This document shows positions 1 to 5,308 of a DNA stretch of 5,308 nucleotides, piece by piece. How positions within the stretch are numbered: position 1 is the first letter of the stretch; each line of letters begins with the position of its first letter. Source of the stretch: JASHVB01 sp049522565 (lineage in GTDB: Bacteria > Pseudomonadota > Alphaproteobacteria > Acetobacterales > Acetobacteraceae); NCBI GenBank assembly GCA_049522565.1, contig JBEKNT010000452.1, positions 1 through 5,308 on the forward strand, given 5' to 3'. The position numbers were made by a program, and so were the translations under genes. The notes beneath the pieces were generated by a model, which saw nothing but the letters and a program-made list of their open reading frames with translations, did not search any database and was not told the DNA's origin.

Positions 1-764
1 AACAGCGTGACCACCACGGCCTGCGCGGAGACCAGCATACCGAACACCGAGTCCGGCGTGATCACCAGCAACACGCAGGCATACAGCCCGCCGGCTGCCG
101 CGGCGATCATGCCGGACACGACCAGCGCGCGCATCTTCCATAGGCGGGAATTGAGGCCGGCGGCCTCGGCGGCAAGCTCGTTCTGCCGGATCGCCAGCAA
201 GGCGAGGCCGAAGCGCGAGTTTTCCACCAGCATGCAGGCAATCGTGCCGGCGATCAGCAGTCCGACCGCCGTCACGGTGTACCAATGCGGATTAGTGAAT
301 GCGAGGTACGCCATCGGGTGTTCTCGATGCATCGGCAGCGACATTTCCTGGAAGCCCAGGTATTGCAGCACGTAGAGGATGGCAAGCGGATAGGCGAGCA
401 TCGCCAGCGCGAAGTAGTGGCCGCGTAGGCGGAAGGTGGGTAGGCCGATCAGCACCGCCGCCACCGCGGCAACCAGCATTCCCAGCGGGATCCCGAGCCA
501 GGGCGTCAGATTCCAGTAGACCAGCGCGAGCGTCACCGTGTAGGCGCCGATGCCGAAGAACGACGCATGGCCGAACGAAAGTTGGCCGCCATAGCCGGAC
601 AGGATGTTCCATGACACGCCGAACACCGCCCAGATCGGCACCATCGTGAGGATAAGCTGGTAATAGCTGTTGCTGACGAACGCCGAGGCGCCGAGATAAG
701 CGGCCGCGATCACGGCCAGCGCGATCAGGTCGTGTCGCAGCCTGATGCTGGCTCCCTGCCTCAT
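1..764 (-). CDS. livM: Branched-chain amino acid ABC transporter permease, LivM family (partial, C-terminus beyond left edge)
   Basis: This is the second inner-membrane permease of a HAAT-type ABC importer, which pairs with LivH to form the channel for branched-chain amino acids or related carboxylates. I translated it by hand: 254 codons are visible, open at position 1, against a usual family length of roughly 300-350 residues. Diagnostic stretches are SGYGGQLSFGHASFFGIGAYT-like sequence at residues 56-76, LRGHYFALAML at 113-123, and the cytoplasmic EAA-type loop RFGLALLAIRQNELAAEAAG at 184-203, which contacts the ATPase. Hydrophobic segments lie near 13-30, 36-56, 66-84, 88-108, 115-136, 162-180 and 212-235. 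The ATG at 764 has a strong GGAGG five bases upstream. The livH stop codon lies directly next to that GGAGG and 10 bases separate the genes, so the two are probably cotranscribed and perhaps translationally coupled. The transported substrate is not determinable; HAAT permeases of this type also serve amides, urea and aromatic acids. Confidence 0.93.
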   Translation of the reverse strand, partial: MRQGASIRLRHDLIALAVIAAAYLGASAFVSNSYYQLILTMVPIWAVFGVSWNILSGYGGQLSFGHASFFGIGAYTVTLALVYWNLTPWLGIPLGMLVAAVAAVLIGLPTFRLRGHYFALAMLAYPLAILYVLQYLGFQEMSLPMHREHPMAYLAFTNPHWYTVTAVGLLIAGTIACMLVENSRFGLALLAIRQNELAAEAAGLNSRLWKMRALVVSGMIAAAAGGLYACVLLVITPDSVFGMLVSAQAVVVTL

Positions 765-774
765 GCCGGCCTCC

Positions 775-1731
775 TCACGCGCGTTCCGCCGAGCGGCCGA
801 ACAGGCCCTGCGGGCGCAGCATGACGATAAGCAGAAACACCACGAAGATGGCGGCGTTCTGCAATTGCGGCGGCAGCACCAGGGCCGAGCATTGCTGCAC
901 GAAACCGACCGTCAGTCCGCCCCAGAAGGCGCCAAGGATGCTGCCCATGCCGCCCAGCACGACGCCGGAATACATGATAATAACGTAGTCGAAACCGACA
1001 AACGGGCCGAATGACAGGTACGTGGCCATCAGCCCGCCGGCGATGGCGGTAATGCCGCTGCCGATGCCGAAGGCAATCCGGTACGCGCGGTCGACGTTGA
1101 TGCCCATATAGGTCGCCGCGGTGGGATTGTCGGCCGCCGCGCGCAATGCCTTGCCCAGCCGCGTGTATTCCAGCAGGAGGTACAGGCCGATCGCGACGGT
1201 GATGGCGACACCGCAGGCGATCAGCCGCGCCTTGTTGAGAAACACCGTGGCGTCGCCGTAGATCGGCCCGATCTCGAAGGCGCGCGAGGCCAGCGGCGTG
1301 CGCACCGTTTGCGGCGTCGAGCCGAACAGGATCAGGCCGCCATTCTGCAGGATCAGCGAAATGCCCAGCGTGATGACGAGCTGGCCGAAATGGCCTTCGT
1401 CCAGCGTGCCGGTGGTGCGCAGGCCCGACACCCGGCTGATGAGGAACTTGTGCAGCAGCGCGCCGCCGATGAACACGATCGGGCCGGCGCATAGCGCGCC
1501 GACGAACGGCCCGATATAGGGGCCAAGGAACGCCAGCACGCCGCCTCCGGTGACCAGGTAGAGGCTGGCGAACATGCCCAGCATCAGCAGTTCACCCTGG
1601 GCGAAATTGACGATCTTCATGACACCGAAGATCAAGCCGAGGCCAGTGCACATCAGGCCGTAGATGCAGCCGATGGTAATGCCCGCGGCGAGCGCGTTCA
1701 GCACGTTCTCGATGAGAACTTCGAAGTCCAC
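775..1731 (-). CDS. livH: Branched-chain amino acid ABC transporter permease, LivH family
   Basis: This is an inner-membrane permease of a HAAT-type ABC importer and the partner of the downstream livM. From the chosen GTG it is 318 residues, close to the usual 290-310 or so. The N-terminal helix LNALAAGITIGCIYGLMCTG (residues 11-30) is followed by the family hallmark GLIFGVMKIVNFAQGELLML (32-51). The EAA-type ATPase-contact loop is TRLGKALRAAADNPTAATYM (190-209), then GGMGSILGAFWGG (260-272), and the end is LRPQGLFGR (305-313). The reading frame stays open up to an ATG at 1827, but the extra 32 residues (MAGLDQAIHA...) are translated from the palindromic repeat and are not transporter sequence. 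I therefore start at GTG 1731, the only start codon between the repeat and the first helix, preceded by GGGAGG at 1744-1749 with a rather long 12-base gap. It is transcribed divergently from rsmG. Confidence 0.94.
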   Translation of the reverse strand: MDFEVLIENVLNALAAGITIGCIYGLMCTGLGLIFGVMKIVNFAQGELLMLGMFASLYLVTGGGVLAFLGPYIGPFVGALCAGPIVFIGGALLHKFLISRVSGLRTTGTLDEGHFGQLVITLGISLILQNGGLILFGSTPQTVRTPLASRAFEIGPIYGDATVFLNKARLIACGVAITVAIGLYLLLEYTRLGKALRAAADNPTAATYMGINVDRAYRIAFGIGSGITAIAGGLMATYLSFGPFVGFDYVIIMYSGVVLGGMGSILGAFWGGLTVGFVQQCSALVLPPQLQNAAIFVVFLLIVMLRPQGLFGRSAERA

Positions 1732-1743
1732 CGGTTCCGTTCG

Positions 1744-1749
1744 CCTCCC
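1744..1749 (-). promoter_or_regulatory. Shine-Dalgarno site supporting the GTG start of livH
   Basis: On the minus strand this reads GGGAGG, 12 bases before the GTG at 1731. It lies between the palindromic repeat and the first membrane helix, so it favours the 318-residue form of LivH over a longer form initiated inside the repeat. The spacing is longer than the common 5-9 bases, so translation may be modest. Confidence 0.5.
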
Positions 1750-1754
1750 TTTAT

Positions 1755-1831
1755 CGTCATGGCCGGGCTTGACCTGGCCATCCACCCCCGCCGCCGGTGC
1801 GTGGATCGCCTGGTCAAGCCCGGCCATGACG
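1755..1831. repeat. Long palindromic intergenic repeat (hairpin-forming, REP-like)
   Basis: The left arm 1755-1774 (cgtcatggccgggcttgacc) is the exact reverse complement of 1812-1831, giving 20 perfect base pairs. The pairing continues inward through 1775-1785 against 1801-1811 with two mismatches, for 29 of 31 pairs around a 15-base loop (1786-1800). Similar 'gtcatggccgggcttg...' palindromes are, from memory, dispersed in high copy in intergenic regions of Bradyrhizobium-like and other alphaproteobacterial genomes. When translated they give spurious peptides such as MAGLDQAIH. It lies in the divergent livH/rsmG gap, so its transcript would form a strong hairpin in either 5' leader. No run of T follows it, so it does not look like a classical intrinsic terminator. 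Confidence 0.85.
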
Positions 1832-1918
1832 TGGGGCAGTCATACCTGCTCGGCGCTGTTGCCTCAAGCGATGCGTTTTGCGCTTCGGCCGGCCGGCGTG
1901 TTGGCGTATAGCGGCGGG

Positions 1919-2506
1919 ATGGACCAGGCACCCGTGCCGCTGGATGCGTCGCCGGCCTTGCAGCGCTATGTAGAGCTGCTGCGACGATGGAACCGATCGA
2001 TCAACCTTGTCAGCGCGCGCGATCTGTCGGTGTTGTGGACGCGCCACATCGCGGACAGCCTGCAACTGGGTGCGTTGTGGAGCCGGCGACCGGAACGAGC
2101 GATCGATCTGGGCTCGGGCGGCGGGTTTCCGGGGTTGGTGCTGGCGATCCAATTTGGCGTGCATTTCGATCTGGTGGAGCGGGATCAGGGGAAGGCGGCA
2201 TTCCTGCGCGAAGCCGCGCGCGTGACGGGGGCACCGGTAACCGTGATCGCGTCGAAGATCGAGGATGCGGCGGTGCCACGCGCGCCGCTGGTTACCGCGC
2301 GCGGACTGGCGCCGCTGTCCCGGCTGTTGGGCTATGCGGAGAATCTGCTGACGCCGGATGGCGAGTGTCTGTTTTTGAAAAGCCGCGGCGTCGACGCGGA
2401 GATTGCCGAGGCGGCCAAGGCGTGGACGATGCATCTGGAGCAGATTCCGAGCAATACCGACAGCAGCGGGGTGATTCTGCGTGTGTCGGGGATTGCGCGC
2501 GTGTGA
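1919..2506 (+). CDS. rsmG: 16S rRNA (guanine(527)-N7)-methyltransferase RsmG (GidB)
   Basis: This SAM-dependent methyltransferase makes m7G527 in the 530 loop of 16S rRNA, a cytoplasmic housekeeping modification whose loss is known to give low-level streptomycin resistance. The protein is 195 residues against 207 in E. coli. Visible family features are the N-terminal RWNRSINLVSARD (23-35), RHIADSL (42-48), the SAM-binding motif AIDLGSGGGFPGLVLAI (61-77) followed by the acidic LVERDQGKAAFLREAAR (85-101), and the late strand VTARGLAPLSRLLGYA (125-140) with LFLKSRG (151-157). The frame is open upstream to 1664, but that part overlaps the repeat and livH antisense. The ATG at 1919 places the family sequence properly, though its ribosome site is weak (gcggcggg directly upstream); ATG 1871 is an alternative with no better site. 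The gene stands alone, lacking the usual mnmG, parA and parB neighbours, so it may be a relocated or second copy. Confidence 0.9.
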   Translation: MDQAPVPLDASPALQRYVELLRRWNRSINLVSARDLSVLWTRHIADSLQLGALWSRRPERAIDLGSGGGFPGLVLAIQFGVHFDLVERDQGKAAFLREAARVTGAPVTVIASKIEDAAVPRAPLVTARGLAPLSRLLGYAENLLTPDGECLFLKSRGVDAEIAEAAKAWTMHLEQIPSNTDSSGVILRVSGIARV

Positions 2507-2524
2507 CGATCGACTCCAGCCGCG

Positions 2525-2640
2525 GTCATTGCGAGGAGCGCAGCGGTCCCCGGGCTTGACCCGGGGAAGCGATCCCCTGCCTGACGAGCGGCGGGTCCCC
2601 GAGCGGGAGATTGCTGCGTCGCTGTGCTCCTCGCAATGAC
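2525..2640. repeat. Nested palindromic intergenic repeat (REP-like, about 116 bp)
   Basis: The outer arms 2525-2545 (gtcattgcgaggagcgcagcg, 21 bases, of which the core is gcgaggagcgcagcg) and 2620-2640 are reverse complements except for one G-T pair. Inside sits a second perfect hairpin, ccccggg at 2548-2554 and cccgggg at 2560-2566, around a 5-base loop. A further short match (agcgat near 2568 with attgct near 2610) sits just within the outer arms. The 'gtcattgcgaggagcgcagcg' end is, from memory, a widespread alphaproteobacterial dispersed repeat. It lies 18 bases after the rsmG stop and 100 bases before the hydrolase start. It could form a strong structured 3' end for the rsmG mRNA, but no U-tract follows. 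Reading frames through it are artefacts. Confidence 0.85.
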
Positions 2641-2721
2641 AGGGGGCGCCCGGCGCTGAATTTCGGCGGGTTCGACAGAGCCGCCTCACCCTGATACCAG
2701 CGATCTCGAGCGACGCGGCGC

Positions 2722-2726
2722 GGAGG
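2722..2726 (+). promoter_or_regulatory. Shine-Dalgarno site supporting ATG 2741 of the hydrolase gene
   Basis: GGAGG lies 14 bases before ATG 2741. It overlaps an in-frame GTG at 2726, which therefore cannot use it and has no other purine-rich site upstream. This favours ATG 2741, although the spacing is long. Confidence 0.45.
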
Positions 2727-2740
2727 TGGACGCAACGGCC

Positions 2741-3607
2741 ATGAACGACCAAGTGACGGAAGACCCGCAAGCAATCCTGGACCGGCTTGAACAGCAGTCG
2801 GTTCGGCGCGAGACGGCATGCGGTGATGGCAGCATGGTGTGGCACATCTGGGACGCGTCCGGCGGCACCGCGCCGGTGCTGGTGCTGTTCCACGGCGGTG
2901 CCGGATCATGGCGGCACTGGGCGCATAACATTCCCGTGCTGTCGCAGCATTATCGCCTGCTGGTGCCGGATCTGCCGGGCCTCGGCGAATCTGCATCCCC
3001 GTCCAATATCGGTACCGCGGAAGCGATCGCCGAGGTGGTGGCTGCCGGCATCGACACGGTACTGGGGCGTGAAACCACCTATGACCTGGCTGGATTTTCC
3101 TTCGGCGGCACCATGGCGAGCTGCGTCGCCGCGATCCATGGCGGGCGCGTGCGCTCGCTCACCATCATCGGTTCGGGCGGCGTCGGACCGTCTAACAGCG
3201 GGATCGAGCTGCTGAAGGTACGACATCTGACCGGCCAGGATCGGATGGAGGCCCATCGCATCAACCTCAACCGGCTGATGATCGCCGATCCGGCGAAGAT
3301 CGACGCGCTGGCGCTGGCGATCCAGGACTGGAACACGATGCACTCGCGGGTGAAGACGCCGATCCTGTCGAGCAGTGGCGCGTTGTGGCGTGCGCTCGAC
3401 AAGGTGCATGTGCCGATCAATGGCATCTGGGGCGACAAGGACGCGCCCGCCAACCCGCGCGCGGCCGAGCGCGTCGCGGTCATGCACGCGCGGCGGCCGG
3501 ATGCGGATGTGCGCATGATCCCGGGTGCCGGGCATTGGGTGGCGTATGAGGCGCCGGAACAGGTGAATGCCATGCTGCTGGAGATGCTGCGGCGGACCCG
3601 GCCATAA
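2741..3607 (+). CDS. Alpha/beta-fold hydrolase
   Basis: This is a soluble 288-residue alpha/beta hydrolase, the usual size for esterase, lactonase and meta-cleavage (C-C bond) hydrolase members. Visible features are the oxyanion-hole strand VLVLFHGGAGSWRHW (46-60), the strand/turn LLVPDLPGLGESASP (73-87), the nucleophile elbow GFSFGG with Ser120, the acid region WGDKDAP (230-236, Asp232 or Asp234) and the catalytic His265 in GAGHWVAYE. The triad is thus complete and the enzyme should be active. There is no signal peptide; the first 25 residues are polar. It is followed after 12 bases by the CoA-transferase gene, whose ribosome site abuts this stop codon, so the two form an operon. The HGG and GFSFGG motifs resemble MhpC/BphD-like and enol-lactonase-like members, but haloperoxidase-like and thioester hydrolases share them, so the substrate is unknown. 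Confidence 0.9.
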   Translation: MNDQVTEDPQAILDRLEQQSVRRETACGDGSMVWHIWDASGGTAPVLVLFHGGAGSWRHWAHNIPVLSQHYRLLVPDLPGLGESASPSNIGTAEAIAEVVAAGIDTVLGRETTYDLAGFSFGGTMASCVAAIHGGRVRSLTIIGSGGVGPSNSGIELLKVRHLTGQDRMEAHRINLNRLMIADPAKIDALALAIQDWNTMHSRVKTPILSSSGALWRALDKVHVPINGIWGDKDAPANPRAAERVAVMHARRPDADVRMIPGAGHWVAYEAPEQVNAMLLEMLRRTRP

Positions 3608-3612
3608 GGAGG
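3608..3612 (+). promoter_or_regulatory. Shine-Dalgarno site of the CoA-transferase gene, abutting the hydrolase stop codon
   Basis: GGAGG begins immediately after the hydrolase TAA (3605-3607) and sits 7 bases before ATG 3620, an ideal spacing. The adjoining stop and ribosome site suggest coupled translation and settle the start choice. Confidence 0.75.
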
Positions 3613-3619
3613 GAGCGTC

Positions 3620-5308
3620 ATGTCTGATGTCAGCGCGATCGAACGCGGACCGGGCGAGATGATGGGCAACGCCGGCCCGGGCATGCTGTCCGGGCTGCGC
3701 GTCATCGAGATCGCCGACGAGCGTGCGGAATATACCGGGCTGCTGTTGTCCGGGCTCGGTGCGGAGGTGGTGAAGATCGAACCGCCGGAAGGCAACGCGA
3801 CGCGCCGGATCGGGCCGTTCCTGGACGACCAGCCCGGGCTGGAACGTTCGTTATTCTTCTGGAACTACAACCGCGGCAAGCAGTCCGTTGTGCTCGATCT
3901 GCGTGAGCTGCCGGCGCGTGAGCGGTTGTTGCGTTTGCTGGAAGGCGCCGACGTGCTGCTGGATTCGTCGTGCGGCGCGTTGAACCAGGTGATCGGTCTG
4001 GATCGCACGGCGTTGAACGCGCGCTTTCCGGCCCTGGTAACGGCACGCATGACGCCGTTCGGCGATGATGGGCCGTGGGCGCAGTTCAAAGGCTCGGACC
4101 TGATTCATCTGGCGCTCGGCGGGGTGATGATGAACTGCGGCTACGACCCGGATCCGAAGCTGGAATACGACACCCCGCCGATCGCGCCGCAGATCTGGCA
4201 CGCCTATCATATCGCGGGAGAGCAGTTGGCGACCGGGATCATTGCGGCGCTGATCCATCGGCATCGCACCGGCGAAGGCCAGGACGTTTCGGTTGCGGTG
4301 CACGAGGCGGTGTCGAAGAACCCCGAGCTCGACATCATGCATTGGGTGATGCGGCGCGTGCCGTTGTGGCGCCTGACCAATCGGCATGCGGGGGAGACGC
4401 CGAACCATTCGCCCAGCATCAGCCACACCAAGGACGGGCGCTGGTTCATGTCGCACGGCATGGGCGCGCGCGACCTGAAGAACCTGGTGCCGCTGCTGTC
4501 GAAATACGGCATGCAGGCGGATCTGCAACCGCCGCCGCCGGATGCCGATTTGAAAGCGCGGCAGGTGCCCGGCTCGCAGGCGGGCGACGAGGCGCGGGCG
4601 CACATGCTCGACGTGGTGCAGCGGTTCATCCGCGCCTGGACCTATGCCGATATGCCGTGGCGGGAGGCACAGGACGCCGGCTTGTTGTGGGCGCCGCTGC
4701 GCAAGCCGCATGAGAATGCGCTCGACGAACATTGGTTGCAGCGCAAGAGCTTTGCCGATGTGCTGCATCCGGAACATGGCCGCAGCTTCCGCTATCCGAC
4801 AAGCAAGTGGCTTAGCACGGCGACGAGTTGGCAGGTTGGGCGGCGTGCGCCACTGCTGGGCGAGGATACCGAAACGGTGCTGGGTGCCGCGGCGCGGCGC
4901 CCGAGCGTGCCGGCGCAGTTGCGCAGTCATGCGAGCCCGCGCGTGTCGGCGCTGCATGGCAAGCCGTTTCCCTTGCAGGGCGTGAAGATACTCGACTTCG
5001 CCTGGTTCCTGGCGTCCGCCGGCGGCACGCGGTTCCTCGCTGCGATGGGCGCGGAAAGCTTCAAGGTGGAATGGAAAGACAATCCCGACACACGGTTGGC
5101 GGCGATGGCGCCGATCGGCGGACGCGCGGCACGCGATGCCGCGACCGGTCCGCTGCCGGGCGTGAAGGACCATGACATGGGCGGGCAGTTCAACAACAAG
5201 AATGCCGGCAAGCGTGGCATCTCGCTGAACATCCGCCATCCCAAGGGCTTGCAGATCGCCAAGGACCTAGTGCGCGTCTGCGACGTCGTGGCCGAGGGGT
5301 TTTCGCCA
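3620..5308 (+). CDS. Tandem-domain class III (CaiB/BaiF family) CoA-transferase, partial at right edge
   Basis: Class III transferases move coenzyme A from an acyl-CoA donor to a carboxylic acid through an aspartyl-CoA intermediate. I translated 563 codons, still open at the edge; single-domain members are about 380-430 residues. The first fold starts with GLRVIEIADERAEYTGLLLS (25-44), GAEVVKIEPPEGNATRRIGP (47-66) and NRGKQSVVLDLR (84-95), and contains TGIIAALIHRHRTGEGQDVS (205-224). A second N-terminal fold begins near 454 with GVKILDFAWFLASAGGTRFL, then GAESFKVEWKDNPD (477-490) and NAGKRGISLNIRHPKGLQ (528-545). The linker between the copies is around 425-450. At the place where formyl-CoA transferase and CaiB carry their catalytic Asp, the first copy reads IWHAYHIAGEQLATG and appears to have Tyr196 instead, so catalysis probably depends on the second copy beyond the edge. 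Two-fold fusions are known in the family (for example DddD). Donor and acceptor are not inferable. It sits in an operon with the hydrolase. Confidence 0.92.
   Translation, partial: MSDVSAIERGPGEMMGNAGPGMLSGLRVIEIADERAEYTGLLLSGLGAEVVKIEPPEGNATRRIGPFLDDQPGLERSLFFWNYNRGKQSVVLDLRELPARERLLRLLEGADVLLDSSCGALNQVIGLDRTALNARFPALVTARMTPFGDDGPWAQFKGSDLIHLALGGVMMNCGYDPDPKLEYDTPPIAPQIWHAYHIAGEQLATGIIAALIHRHRTGEGQDVSVAVHEAVSKNPELDIMHWVMRRVPLWRLTNRHAGETPNHSPSISHTKDGRWFMSHGMGARDLKNLVPLLSKYGMQADLQPPPPDADLKARQVPGSQAGDEARAHMLDVVQRFIRAWTYADMPWREAQDAGLLWAPLRKPHENALDEHWLQRKSFADVLHPEHGRSFRYPTSKWLSTATSWQVGRRAPLLGEDTETVLGAAARRPSVPAQLRSHASPRVSALHGKPFPLQGVKILDFAWFLASAGGTRFLAAMGAESFKVEWKDNPDTRLAAMAPIGGRAARDAATGPLPGVKDHDMGGQFNNKNAGKRGISLNIRHPKGLQIAKDLVRVCDVVAEGFSP

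Noticed and set aside
7..375. Plus-strand open frame of 122 codons at the left edge
   Set aside because: It is antisense to livM, whose translation matches the permease family throughout, and it has no ribosome site or recognisable domain.
1878..1912. Possible promoter ahead of rsmG (ttgcgc at 1878-1883 and tatagc at 1907-1912)
   Set aside because: The spacing between the boxes is 23 bases, too long for a sigma70 promoter. The second box alone is only weak evidence.
2548..2566. Intrinsic terminator for rsmG
   Set aside because: The ccccggg/cccgggg hairpin is strong but is followed by aagcgatcccc rather than a T-run. It is better explained as part of the dispersed repeat.
2672..2698. Possible sigma70-like promoter ahead of the hydrolase (tcgaca at 2672-2677, gatacc at 2693-2698)
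   Set aside because: The -35 matches 5 of 6 bases, but the -10 matches only 3 of 6 and the spacing is 15. This is not distinguishable from chance.
1814..2893. Minus-strand open frame of 359 codons across rsmG and the second repeat
   Set aside because: It runs antisense to rsmG and through the palindromic repeat, giving a low-complexity Arg/His-rich product. It is a shadow frame.
3851..5239. Long minus-strand open frame of 462 codons opposite the CoA-transferase gene
   Set aside because: Its translation is Arg/His/Gln-rich with no recognisable motif, and it lies wholly antisense to a well-supported family protein. Such frames are common opposite GC-rich genes.

Overview
This window comes from a GC-rich genome with dense coding and Shine-Dalgarno-led genes. 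The protein families and the two palindromic intergenic repeats look alphaproteobacterial, perhaps Rhodospirillales/Acetobacteraceae or a Bradyrhizobium relative. That placement is from memory and is tentative.

Left part (1-1731, minus strand): two adjacent inner-membrane permease genes of a branched-chain amino acid type (HAAT) ABC transporter. The order is livH then livM, and livM runs off the left edge. The ATPase and binding-protein genes of the system are not in view and may lie beyond position 1.

Middle (1732-2740): a divergent intergenic gap with a near-perfect long hairpin repeat (1755-1831), then a plus-strand rsmG-like 16S rRNA m7G527 methyltransferase gene (1919-2506). A second, nested palindromic repeat follows (2525-2640). 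The rsmG gene stands alone, without its usual mnmG/parA/parB neighbours, and is bracketed by the two repeats, which share a 12-bp core.

Right part (2741-5308, plus strand): an alpha/beta-fold hydrolase gene, followed after 12 bases by a class III (CaiB/BaiF) CoA-transferase gene that is open at the right edge. The CoA-transferase begins a second copy of its own fold near residue 454, so it is a tandem-domain protein. Its first half seems to lack the catalytic aspartate. The pair looks like a catabolic operon in which an organic acid is activated to a CoA thioester and an ester or C-C bond is hydrolysed. With the divergent Liv-type transporter it suggests uptake and breakdown of an organic acid or amino-acid-like compound, but the substrate cannot be read from the sequence. 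I see no tRNA, rRNA, CRISPR array, insertion-sequence transposase or convincing promoter.
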